From contig NZ_BAAAPK010000001.1 in assembly GCF_039531105.1 (NCBI RefSeq), positions 248,001 through 312,000 on the forward strand: a stretch of DNA of 64,000 nucleotides, given 5' to 3'. A model generated the notes under the pieces. The model made no database searches. It was not told the origin of the DNA and saw only the letters and a list, made by a program, of their open reading frames with translations. Position 1 is the first letter of the stretch, and every line of letters begins with the position of its first letter. This document shows, piece by piece, positions 18,166 to 25,850 of the stretch. The position numbers were made by a program, and so were the translations under genes. This DNA is from Microbacterium lacus (lineage in GTDB: Bacteria; Actinomycetota; Actinomycetes; Actinomycetales; Microbacteriaceae).

Positions 18166-18498
18166 TCAGCGCTTCGTCGAACCTGCGGCGTCCGGGCCCG
18201 TGCCGTCGGCCGGCTTGTCCTTCGGCAGCAGCACCGGAGTGTCGATCTGCTTCTTCACCTGCGCCGGGTCCACCGCCAGGAGCATGAGGGCGACCATCAC
18301 GAGCACGACGATGAACGTGATGCCGGCGACGATCAGGGCGAGCTGAAGCGCGGCGGGCGCCTGCTCGGGGCCACGCTGCTGGAAGAAGCCCATCGAGACC
18401 AGCGTGACGATCCCGGCGAACAGCGCCGAGCCGAACGCCAGGCCGAGCAGCTGGACGGGCTTCATGAGGTCGCGGCGGGTGGGCTTGTCGTCGGTCAT
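18166..18498 (-). CDS. small two-TM membrane protein
   Basis: A 110-residue protein with two hydrophobic segments (about 14-38 and 49-76) and a charged C-terminal tail (VKKQIDTPVLLPKDKPADGTG). It has no recognised domain. The ATG overlaps the stop of the upstream six-TM gene by 4 bases, so the two are made together and may associate in the membrane. Confidence 0.65.
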   Translation of the reverse strand: MTDDKPTRRDLMKPVQLLGLAFGSALFAGIVTLVSMGFFQQRGPEQAPAALQLALIVAGITFIVVLVMVALMLLAVDPAQVKKQIDTPVLLPKDKPADGTGPDAAGSTKR

Positions 18499-19172
18499 GC
18501 CGAGCCCCTCTCGTGTTCGGGGGCGGGAAGCGGCTCGGCGTCGACGGCATCGACCGCGCGGCGCGGGGAGAGTCCCGCGATCGCGAGGTACACGGCGAGG
18601 ATCGCCGCGTAGCCGCCGAACAGGCCGACCCCGATGATGATCGCGGTGAGCGTGAACGTCTGATCGGCTTCGGTGATCGTGTACTGCAGTGCCGGGAATC
18701 CGGGCACGAACATGAGCGCGACGCCGAGGACGAGGGTCAGGATGCCGACCGTCATGCCGTCGCGGGATGCCGTGCGGGCGGCAGCCGTCTTCGGCAGAGC
18801 CTTCGCCTCCCGCAGGCCGCGCGCACCGACGATCGCCTCGATCAACCCGGTCAGCAGCGCCCAGGAGATGAGGATCACGAAGAACATCGCGTCGGTGCGC
18901 AACTGCGCGACGCCGGCCGCGAGGCCCGCGATGACCGAGAGCGAACCGGCCGCCACCGACGGCCAGCGCGTGTCGACCGTGTAGACGAGCCAGCCGGCCG
19001 CGATGAGGACGAGGCCTGTCGCGAGCGCGAAGCCGCTGAAGATCGACAGGCCGATCACGGCGGAGTGGTCGGAGGAGAAGGTCACCATGATCGCCGCGAT
19101 CGCCGCGAACGCCGCACGTGCGAGCTGCACGTGGCGCAGTTCGAAACTGCGGGTGGCGGACGGTTTCGTCAC
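18495..19172 (-). CDS. six-TM membrane protein of unknown function
   Basis: A 225-residue protein with about six hydrophobic segments, the clearest at VIGLSIFSGFALATGLVLIAAGWLVY, MFFVILISWALLTGLIEAIVG and TLTAIIIGVGLFGGYAAILAVYLAIAG. The layout resembles DUF308/HdeD-like proteins (paired short TM helices with a GLIEAIVGARGLREA turn). It has no catalytic motif. It lies upstream of, and overlaps by 4 bases, the small two-TM gene. Confidence 0.7.
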   Translation of the reverse strand: MTKPSATRSFELRHVQLARAAFAAIAAIMVTFSSDHSAVIGLSIFSGFALATGLVLIAAGWLVYTVDTRWPSVAAGSLSVIAGLAAGVAQLRTDAMFFVILISWALLTGLIEAIVGARGLREAKALPKTAAARTASRDGMTVGILTLVLGVALMFVPGFPALQYTITEADQTFTLTAIIIGVGLFGGYAAILAVYLAIAGLSPRRAVDAVDAEPLPAPEHERGSA

Positions 19173-19254
19173 GGGATCTCCTGCTGCGGAGCGGGTGTGG
19201 GAACGCCGTCCAGTCTACGGCGTGCGGTGCACCCGGCAGCCGGTGCCGGCGGCG

Positions 19255-19842
19255 TCAGGTCCGGCGGGTGCCGTCGGCGGCACGGGCGCCCGCGGTGCCG
19301 TCCACGACGACGTCCGCGCGCGCGGCTGTGCCGTCGGCGGCGAAGAACGCGGCCTCCTCCGGCATCCACCGCTCCCACAGGTGACGGTGGCTCTCTCCGT
19401 CGCGGGCGATGCCGCGCCGCATCCGCTCATCGGCGGGCGCGTCGACCCACACCCGCACCGCGAGCCGGTCCGCGACCGCGCGACGCGTGCACGTCACGCC
19501 CTCGAAGATCACGAACGGCGCCGGCTCGACGCTCTTCCATCCGGCGAGGCCGTCGCCGAACTCGTCGCCCTGCCAGTCGCGCACCCGATATCGCGCCGTG
19601 CGGCCGGCCAGAAGCGGTTCGACGACCTCGGCGTCGAATCTCGGCCACCAGCCCGCGAAGTTCCCCCACGAGACGAAGTCGTCGATCTCGACGATCGGGG
19701 CGTCCAGTTCGTGCGCGACCGCGCGCGCGATGGTGGACTTGCCCGCGCCGGACGGCCCGTCGATCCCGATGAGCCGCACACCCTCGAGGTCCGACGTGCG
19801 CGCCGCGTCGGTGATCGCGGCGACGATGTCGTGGTCGGGCAT
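19255..19842 (-). CDS. uridine kinase-like P-loop protein
   Basis: A 195-residue P-loop NTPase with Walker A GPSGAGKS (about 29-36), an acidic phosphoacceptor-side motif VEIDDFVSWGNFAGWWPRFD, and FVIFEGVTCTRRAVADRLAVRVWVD, the strand-DE pattern of the uridine/pantothenate/phosphoribulokinase superfamily. A lid-like arginine segment follows (DERMRRGIARDG). It probably phosphorylates a small molecule; the substrate is not evident. It is transcribed divergently from the FAD oxidoreductase at 19899. Confidence 0.8.
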   Translation of the reverse strand: MPDHDIVAAITDAARTSDLEGVRLIGIDGPSGAGKSTIARAVAHELDAPIVEIDDFVSWGNFAGWWPRFDAEVVEPLLAGRTARYRVRDWQGDEFGDGLAGWKSVEPAPFVIFEGVTCTRRAVADRLAVRVWVDAPADERMRRGIARDGESHRHLWERWMPEEAAFFAADGTAARADVVVDGTAGARAADGTRRT

Positions 19843-19898
19843 CGGACCATCCTGCCAGGCCGGGCCGCATGTGCCGGTGCGGGCATATGGTGAGCATC

Positions 19899-21140
19899 AT
19901 GCACGCACACGAGGTGATCGTCGTCGGTGCCGGGCTCGCGGGGCTTCGCTGCGCGGTCCGGCTCGCCGCCGCGGGCGTCGACGTCGTGGTGCTCGAGCGG
20001 TCCGACGACGTGGGCGGTCGGCAGCGCACCGACCGCGTCGACGGCTTCCTGCTCGACCGCGGCTTCCAGGTGCTGAACCCCGCCTATCCGGCGGTCCGGC
20101 GCTGGGTCGACGTCGATGCGCTGGAGATGCGGTCCTTCCCGGTCGGGGTGCGCGTGCGCCGCGCGCACGGGGTGACTGAGCTGCACCACCCTCTGCGCCA
20201 TCCCGGGCGCGTGGTGCCGACCCTGCGCAGTGGCCTGGTGAGCGTGCCGGATGCCGCCGCCCTGGCCCGCTGGATCGCCCCGGTGCTGCTGCGCCCGCGT
20301 TCGGCGCTCCGCGGGACAGATCGGTCGCTGCGCGAGGGGTGGGACCGCGCGGGGCTCCGCGGAGCGCTGCGCGCAGAAGTGCTCGAGCCGTTCCTCGCGG
20401 GTGTCCTCGCGGACGACTCCGGCGCGACGTCGGACGCGTTCGCGCAGCTCCTGGTGCGGATGTTCGTCCTCGGCCGGCCCGGAGTACCGGCTCGGGGGAT
20501 CCGCGCTCTGCCGGATCAGCTCGCCGAGGCCGTGCGGGCGGCGGGGGGCGGCATCCGCCTCGATCGCCGGGTGGACGGCGTCCGAGCCCAGCCGGGCGGT
20601 GTCGAGGTGTCGGTGGACGGCGGGGACCCTCGCACGGCCCGGGCAGTCGTCGTCGCGGTGGGGCCGGATGCCGTGTCCGACCTGCTCGACGTGCCGCGGC
20701 CGCGGACCCGCGGCCTGCAGACGTGGTGGTTCGCAGCGGAGGCGCCGCCCTCGGCATCCGCTCTCCTCAGCGTCGACGGGGTACGGTCCGGGCCCGTCGT
20801 GAACACGGTGGTGATGACCCGCACTGCGCCGTCGTATGCGCCGACCGGCATGCACCTGATCGAGGCGACCTGCCTGATGCCCGGCGCGACCGAGCCGGAA
20901 GTGCGCCGGCACCTCGCGTTCATCTGGGGGCGGAGCGTCGCCGACTGGCGGCTGCTGCGCCGGGACGACATCCCCGACGCCCTGCCCGCGCAGGATCCGC
21001 CGCTGCGGGTGACCTCGCCGGCCCGCCTCGCCCCGGGTGTCTTCGTGGCCGGCGACCACCGGGACACCGCGTCGATCCAGGGCGCCCTCGTCTCGGGCGA
21101 CCGGGTCGCGCACCGAGTGCTCGCCGCGCTCCGCGCCTGA
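19899..21140 (+). CDS. FAD-dependent oxidoreductase of the amine-oxidase/phytoene-desaturase type
   Basis: A 413-residue flavoprotein with an N-terminal dinucleotide-binding motif VIVVGAGLAGLRCAVRLAAAGVDVVVLERSDDVGG and the conserved C-terminal FAD motif GVFVAGDHRDTASIQGALVSGDRVA. In between, LDRGFQVLNPAYPAVRRWVD is a substrate-cap pattern common in plant and bacterial carotenoid-related or amine-oxidase-like proteins. It is probably cytoplasmic. The ATG at 19899 is used; an in-frame GTG at 19890 would add three residues. No carotenoid genes are adjacent, so the substrate is open. A 62-bp palindromic repeat follows the stop. Confidence 0.82.
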   Translation: MHAHEVIVVGAGLAGLRCAVRLAAAGVDVVVLERSDDVGGRQRTDRVDGFLLDRGFQVLNPAYPAVRRWVDVDALEMRSFPVGVRVRRAHGVTELHHPLRHPGRVVPTLRSGLVSVPDAAALARWIAPVLLRPRSALRGTDRSLREGWDRAGLRGALRAEVLEPFLAGVLADDSGATSDAFAQLLVRMFVLGRPGVPARGIRALPDQLAEAVRAAGGGIRLDRRVDGVRAQPGGVEVSVDGGDPRTARAVVVAVGPDAVSDLLDVPRPRTRGLQTWWFAAEAPPSASALLSVDGVRSGPVVNTVVMTRTAPSYAPTGMHLIEATCLMPGATEPEVRRHLAFIWGRSVADWRLLRRDDIPDALPAQDPPLRVTSPARLAPGVFVAGDHRDTASIQGALVSGDRVAHRVLAALRA

Positions 21141-21148
21141 CTGCTCCC

Positions 21149-21210
21149 CGCGAGAGGGCACCTTTGTAGGGCAACACGCCGTGCGAGAGGTGCATTCGTG
21201 CCCTCTCGCG
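21149..21210. repeat. 62-bp palindrome-ended intergenic repeat, copy 2
   Basis: Ends CGCGAGAGGGCA and TGCCCTCTCGCG are identical to copy 1 at 4749-4810, and the length is the same. The interior shares TGTAGGGC-ACACGCCG; the rest has diverged. It lies between the convergent FAD-oxidoreductase and GMC-oxidoreductase genes, a position expected of a bidirectional terminator. Confidence 0.8.
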
Positions 21211-21222
21211 CGCGGCAGGGGG

Positions 21223-22617
21223 CTACATCTGGTCGGCGACGATCGCGCCGACGGCCATCACTGCGGCGACCGGCCCGCACGAGGGCACGACGGGGAGCAC
21301 GGACGCGTCGGCGATGCGCAGACCCGGCACACCCCGGACCCGCCCGGCGCCGTCCACGACCGCAAGCGGGTCGTCCGCGGCGCCCATCGGCGCGGTGCCG
21401 CACGTGTGCGCGGCGCTGCCCAGGTGCCGGACGATCCACGCGTCCAGCAGAGCATCGTCGTCCAGAGTGGCCGGATCGAGGTCGGCGAGCTCCTCCACGA
21501 GCTCGGCGAACGCCGGCGCGGCGAGGATCCCAACCGCGCGGCGCACTCCGAACCGCAACGCGGCCCGATCAGCCTCGTCCTCGAGGTAGTGGTACGCGAT
21601 CGCGGGTGCGGCGAGCGGGTGAGCGGATGCCGGACGCACCGTCCCGCGCGAGCGGGGGCGCTGCAGCCCGACGATGAGCCCGAGCGTGCGGGCATCCGGC
21701 TCGGGGGCGGGCGGCTGCGTGCAGGCGAGGATCTCGAGCGCGTCCCCCGCGCCCCCGTCCGCGCCGATCCGCAGCGCGACCGGGAACGCTCCGTGCTCGT
21801 CCTCGGGACGCGGGCCTGGAACGGGGGCGCCGGGGCGCGGCATCCACTCGACCCACACCGTGGGGTGATCGCTGAACCCGGTGCCCACACCCGGCAGGTC
21901 GGCCACCGAGTCGACCTGCAGCATTCCGGCGGGACCGAGGCCGGACGCGAGCAGCAGGCGCGCCGTGCCGAAGGCGCCCGCGCACAGCACGACCTCATCG
22001 GCGTCGATCACCGACAGCTCGCCGTCGGCGTCCGCGACCTCGACGCCGACCGCGCGGCCGTCCGCGAACACGACCCGCAGAACCCGGCAGTCGCTGCGCA
22101 CGTGCACGCGGTCATCGAGGAAGGCCTCGGCCGCCGTCCGGGGGGCACCGCCGACGATCGTGGTCGGCACAGCCACTGCGCTTCCGCCCGCCGCATCGGC
22201 GAACGCACGCGCGACCGGGTGCGTCGCCGGCGACGGGTGGGCCTGCATCCGGTCGCCGAGGTCGCGCATCACCGCCCGCACCCGATCGGGATCCCATGCG
22301 TCGCCGCCCGCGTCATGCCACGCCTCCAGGTCGACAGCATCGGGAAGCAGCCAGTACCCGCCGTTGACCACGGACGACCCGCCGACCGCGCGCCCGGGCC
22401 GCGCCCGGCCCGCGATGTCGTCGGTGAGTCGCGCGGGCAGCGCCCAGGTCTCGGGGTGCGCGACCGCGGCGTCGAGCGCCCGGTCGGCGCGTCCCGCCGT
22501 CACGGGTCGGCCCGCCTCGATCAGCGTGACGTCGTAGCGATCGGCGATTCGCGCCGCCAGCACACACCCTGCACTGCCGGCACCGACCACGACCACGCGC
22601 GGCAGTTCAGCATCCAC
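21223..22617 (-). CDS. GMC-family oxidoreductase (MftG-like)
   Basis: A 464-residue flavoprotein. It has an N-terminal FAD motif (VVVVGAGSAGCVLAARI), the GMC signature region GRAVGGSSVVNGGYWLLP, the second signature VVLCAGAFGTARLLLASGLGP, and C-terminal HLGSAAHTCGTAPMGA and LRIADASVLPVVPSCGPVAAVMAVGAIVA. The catalytic His is probably in AAHTCGT. Its length and the PMG-type C-terminus resemble the short GMC proteins associated with mycofactocin (MftG), but no mycofactocin genes are in the window. The GTG at 22617 fixes the frame. It is divergent from the zinc alcohol dehydrogenase at 22690; a shared alcohol substrate is a reasonable guess. Confidence 0.82.
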   Translation of the reverse strand: MDAELPRVVVVGAGSAGCVLAARIADRYDVTLIEAGRPVTAGRADRALDAAVAHPETWALPARLTDDIAGRARPGRAVGGSSVVNGGYWLLPDAVDLEAWHDAGGDAWDPDRVRAVMRDLGDRMQAHPSPATHPVARAFADAAGGSAVAVPTTIVGGAPRTAAEAFLDDRVHVRSDCRVLRVVFADGRAVGVEVADADGELSVIDADEVVLCAGAFGTARLLLASGLGPAGMLQVDSVADLPGVGTGFSDHPTVWVEWMPRPGAPVPGPRPEDEHGAFPVALRIGADGGAGDALEILACTQPPAPEPDARTLGLIVGLQRPRSRGTVRPASAHPLAAPAIAYHYLEDEADRAALRFGVRRAVGILAAPAFAELVEELADLDPATLDDDALLDAWIVRHLGSAAHTCGTAPMGAADDPLAVVDGAGRVRGVPGLRIADASVLPVVPSCGPVAAVMAVGAIVADQM

Positions 22618-22689
22618 CGTGCCATGATGCCCGATCGGGGCGACTCCGACCGACCGCGACGCCCGCGCGAGCCGTGCGAGGATGACCGG

Positions 22690-23727
22690 ATGCGAGCCGT
22701 CCGCTTCTCGACCTTCACCGAGACCCCCGTCGTCGTCGAGGTCGCCGACCCCACGCCTCCCGCGCACGGGGCGGTGATCCGCGTGACGGCGACGGGCGTG
22801 TGCCGCAGCGACTGGCACGCCTGGCAGGGGCACGACTCGACGGTCGCCCTCCCCCATATTCCGGGACACGAATACGTCGGCGTCGTCGAGTCCGTCGGCG
22901 CGGACGTCCGGGACTGGGCTCCGGGCGCGCGCGTCACCGCGCCGTTCGTGAACGCGTGCGGCACGTGCCCGACCTGCCTCGAGGGCCGTCAGAGCATCTG
23001 TCCGCAGCAGACCCAGGCGGGTTTCGACCGCGACGGATCCTTCGCCGAGCGCGTCGTCGTGCACCACGCCGACGTCAACCTCGTCGCGGTGCCGGATGAG
23101 ATCGACGACGCGACCGCCGCAGGACTCGGCTGTCGCTTCGCCACCGCCTATCGCGCGGTGTCGAACCGCGCGCGGGTGGCGCCCGGCGAGGAGGTCGTGG
23201 TCTTCGGATGCGGCGGCGTCGGTCTCGCGGCGATCCTCGTCGCCCGCGCCCGCGGCGCACGTGTCGTCGCGGTCGACGTGTCTCCGGCGGCGCTCGAGCT
23301 CGCCGGGCGCCTCGGAGCGGCGGAGCTCCTGCAGGCCGCAGCACCCGGCCTCGACGAGCGCCTCCGCTCGGCGACCTCGGGCGGCGCCCACGTCGTGATC
23401 GAGGCGATCGGCCGCGCCGAGCTCGTGCGGCACGGGCTCGGCTGCCTGCGCCCCGGCGGTCGGCACGTCCAGGTCGGGCTCCTCGCCGGCCGGGACGCCG
23501 ACCCCGCGGTCGACCTCGGCCGCATCCTGGCGCTCGAACTCGAACTGCTCGGCAGCCACGGCATGTCCGCGCACGAGTACCCGGCGATGCTCGATGAGAT
23601 CGCGCGCGGCATCCTCGATCCTGCCGCCCTTCTTGGGCGCACGATCACCCTCGATGAGGCCCCCGCCGCGCTCGTCGCGATGTCCGCGCCGTCGACCGCA
23701 GCGGGTACGACGGTGATCGTGCTCTAG
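22690..23727 (+). CDS. zinc-dependent alcohol dehydrogenase (MDR superfamily)
   Basis: A 345-residue medium-chain dehydrogenase. Catalytic-zinc ligands are visible in TGVCRSDWHAWQG (Cys) and GHEYVGVVESVG (His-Glu). Structural-zinc cysteines lie in CGTCPTCLEGRQSIC. The Rossmann motif is VVVFGCGGVGLAAILVARA. It oxidises an alcohol with NAD(P)+; the substrate is not shown. The ATG at 22690 begins MRAVRFSTF. The stop codon shares four bases (CTAG) with the stop of the convergent SRPBCC gene. Confidence 0.9.
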   Translation: MRAVRFSTFTETPVVVEVADPTPPAHGAVIRVTATGVCRSDWHAWQGHDSTVALPHIPGHEYVGVVESVGADVRDWAPGARVTAPFVNACGTCPTCLEGRQSICPQQTQAGFDRDGSFAERVVVHHADVNLVAVPDEIDDATAAGLGCRFATAYRAVSNRARVAPGEEVVVFGCGGVGLAAILVARARGARVVAVDVSPAALELAGRLGAAELLQAAAPGLDERLRSATSGGAHVVIEAIGRAELVRHGLGCLRPGGRHVQVGLLAGRDADPAVDLGRILALELELLGSHGMSAHEYPAMLDEIARGILDPAALLGRTITLDEAPAALVAMSAPSTAAGTTVIVL

Positions 23728-24155
23728 GCCTCCAGCAGCGCCTTCATCCGCTCCAGCCCGGTCGCGAGGTTGTTGCGCACGCCCTCGCCGATCACCGGTT
23801 CGAACAGCCGCATCATCCCCGACGGGGTCGCCTCGATCGTCGCCGTCAGCAGCGTCGTCTGCTCGGACGCCGCCAGCTGGAGCACCAGCGACGTCTCCAG
23901 CGGCCCCTCGGTGCTCACGAAGGACATGAGCCGCGGCGGCTCGTACGCCGTGACGCGCCAGTGGAACTCCACCTCCCGTCCCATCGCCCGCAGCTGCGAG
24001 CGCAGCGTGCTGCCGGCGCGCAGCGGAGGATCCGAGGTCAGTTCCTCCGACACGACGGTCTCGTCCCATCGCGGCCGGTTGGTGGGCTCGGCGATGAAGG
24101 CGAACACCCCTTCGGCGGGGTGGGCGATCTGCACGGTCTCGACGACGGTGATCAT
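23724..24155 (-). CDS. SRPBCC family (polyketide-cyclase-like) protein
   Basis: A 143-residue START-fold protein: VETVQIAHPAEGVFAFIAEPTNRPRWDETV at the N-terminus, a beta-rich middle, and the long C-terminal helix VIGEGVRNNLATGLERMKALLEA. The family binds small hydrophobic ligands. AAAGGA lies just upstream of the ATG at 24155, which overlaps the DUF2071 gene stop by 4 bases. It is the last gene of a heliorhodopsin-like/DUF2071/SRPBCC operon. Confidence 0.8.
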   Translation of the reverse strand: MITVVETVQIAHPAEGVFAFIAEPTNRPRWDETVVSEELTSDPPLRAGSTLRSQLRAMGREVEFHWRVTAYEPPRLMSFVSTEGPLETSLVLQLAASEQTTLLTATIEATPSGMMRLFEPVIGEGVRNNLATGLERMKALLEA

Positions 24156-24913
24156 CGGTGTCCTTTCGAGGTCGGGACGATGACGGGCGCGGCGAAGCTC
24201 GTGAGGAAACCCGGGTGCCGGGCCGGCATCGCCAGCACCGAATCGGGTGCCCTGCCGGCGAGTTCGCCGAACCCGGCGTCGAAGACGAGGTCGTCGGAGA
24301 GGGCGAGGAGGTCGGCATCCACGAGAGGCCACGCCGGGTGCTCGTTCGCCGCCCACCGCGTGCGACCGAGGTGCGTCTCGTGGAAGCCCCAGCGGGCGGT
24401 CAGAAAGCGCGAGAGCGGGGTGTCGACAGGGGTGTCACCCACCCGGACGGCGATGCGGGTGCCGGGGCCGGTCGCGCGCCCGTCGACGCGGCGACGGCGC
24501 GACCGGTATTCGATCACGTCATCGCTCGCACGCACGCCGATGCGCGCCCAGCGGTACGGCAGGCCGAACAGGACACGCGCCGCCAGCACGGGGAGCAGGT
24601 GCTCGGCCTCGAGCGTGCGGAAGACGACACTCCGTCGCCCGGCATCATCGATGCCGTACGTGCGGACGTTGATCTCGGCGAACGTGCCGAGGAGCGGCAC
24701 AGGAGGGAGCGGCAGGAAACGGAAGTCCGACAGCACGAACGGCACGAGCCCGACCCACGCGGACCCGTCGAACGTGTCCGGGCGCACCCCGTGCGGCAGC
24801 ATCCTCTCCACCGTCTCCGGCGGCACGCGCCAGTGCACGAACACCGCGCCGCTCCACCGCTGCGCGATCACCGCACGCCCGGCCAGGGCCGGGGCGTCCG
24901 AGCTGAGCGTCAT
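24152..24913 (-). CDS. DUF2071 (YqjF-like) protein
   Basis: A 253-residue soluble protein with the family patterns AVFVHWRVPPETVERMLPHGVRPDTFDGSAWVGLVPF, FAEINVRTYG and HETHLGRTRWAANEHPAWPL. Many relatives are annotated only as DUF2071 or acetoacetate-decarboxylase-like; the function is unknown. The ATG at 24913 has GGGTGA at good distance. An in-frame GTG at 24922 overlapping the upstream stop would add three residues. It sits between the heliorhodopsin-like and SRPBCC genes with almost no spacing, so all three are one operon. Confidence 0.8.
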   Translation of the reverse strand: MTLSSDAPALAGRAVIAQRWSGAVFVHWRVPPETVERMLPHGVRPDTFDGSAWVGLVPFVLSDFRFLPLPPVPLLGTFAEINVRTYGIDDAGRRSVVFRTLEAEHLLPVLAARVLFGLPYRWARIGVRASDDVIEYRSRRRRVDGRATGPGTRIAVRVGDTPVDTPLSRFLTARWGFHETHLGRTRWAANEHPAWPLVDADLLALSDDLVFDAGFGELAGRAPDSVLAMPARHPGFLTSFAAPVIVPTSKGHR

Positions 24914-24918
24914 CGCCG

Positions 24919-25680
24919 TCACCCGACCAGCACCGCGACGGTCAGGACGAGCGGCGCGAGCGGAATCGTGAGGGCCAGCATCCGGTCGACGCGCCCGCCG
25001 ACCTCGGGCGAGCGCTCGCCCCGTCCGAGGGCCCACACCCCCACCCACACCGCCGCGATCGCGAGCAGGGCCGCGATCGTGATGATCCGGGTCGGGATGC
25101 CGACCCCCACGCCGACGATCGTCCCGCCGATCTGCGCGAACGCGATCACGCCCCACGGCACCACGGCGACGGCGGACCCGAAGCCGAAGGCCCAGAGGCC
25201 CGCGCGTGCGGTCGCGGTCCGCCGGTCGTGCAGCGACAGCAAGAGCCCACCGGTCGCGCCGAGTGCGTAGAGCGGCACGAGCGAGGTCACCTCGGTGATG
25301 CCGTTGAGCTGGGCGACCAGGAACGTGGCGACGCCGCCCACCTGCGAGTACTCGATCCAGCGGGACGCGTGGTGGTCGGCATCCCTCGCCCGCCCGCGTC
25401 GGATGCGGACCGTCGGGACGAGCGAGAGCAGCCGCATCGCCGCGAGGAAGAGCAGGAGGACGGCGACGGCGACGGGCAGCTGGACGTCGGCGACCGGGAC
25501 CGATGCCCCGGCGAGCGCGAGCTCCGCAGACGAGCGCACCGGCGCTTCGGGCGGGCGCGCGAAGGTCGCGGTCACCGGAAGCGCGAGCCAGGGCTTCCCC
25601 TGTCCGACGACGAGCACGGCGACGGCGGTGACCGCGAGCACGACGGCGGTCACGGCGTCCGTCCGGAGCGTGCGGGTCAT
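24919..25680 (-). CDS. heliorhodopsin-like seven-TM protein lacking the retinal-binding lysine
   Basis: A 253-residue protein with seven predicted TM segments (about 9-26, 66-90, 112-129, 132-151, 161-184, 197-219 and 233-253). Several blocks match heliorhodopsins as I remember them: ALPVTATF (33-40), RWIEYS (107-112, with Glu110 at the counterion position), FLVAQLNGI (120-128), and FGFGSAVAVVPWGVIAF (165-181). In heliorhodopsins TM7 carries the Schiff-base lysine (LVAKS). Here TM7 reads LTIPLAPLVLTVAV and has no lysine at all; Pro243 is near that place. It should therefore not form the usual retinal pigment. It leads an operon with DUF2071 and SRPBCC genes. Other seven-TM families remain possible, but the RWIEYS and VPW blocks are specific. 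Confidence 0.62.
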   Translation of the reverse strand: MTRTLRTDAVTAVVLAVTAVAVLVVGQGKPWLALPVTATFARPPEAPVRSSAELALAGASVPVADVQLPVAVAVLLLFLAAMRLLSLVPTVRIRRGRARDADHHASRWIEYSQVGGVATFLVAQLNGITEVTSLVPLYALGATGGLLLSLHDRRTATARAGLWAFGFGSAVAVVPWGVIAFAQIGGTIVGVGVGIPTRIITIAALLAIAAVWVGVWALGRGERSPEVGGRVDRMLALTIPLAPLVLTVAVLVG

Positions 25681-25753
25681 CCGGCCTCCTCGTGCGCGGC
25701 GTGGGTTTCGAGCGTACCCAGACTGCCGGTCGCCCGGGTCAGCGCGCGCGGCC

Positions 25754-25838
25754 GTGCACAACTCCTCGGAGCGCGACGCAGAAGAGGCTGGACAGCCGGA
25801 ATCCACCTGCATCGGCCGAGATCTGAGGAGTTGCGCAC
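25754..25838. repeat. ~85-bp palindrome-ended repeat, copy 1
   Basis: Ends GTGCACAACTCCTC and GAGGAGTTGCGCAC form an inverted repeat with one mismatch. It lies just past the 3' end of the CNNM/CorC gene and upstream of the heliorhodopsin-like gene. A related element with similar ends (TGCAGAACTCC) and length sits at 27271-27354, on the other side of the CNNM/CorC gene. Confidence 0.65.
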
Positions 25839-25850
25839 ACGCGGGCTGGG

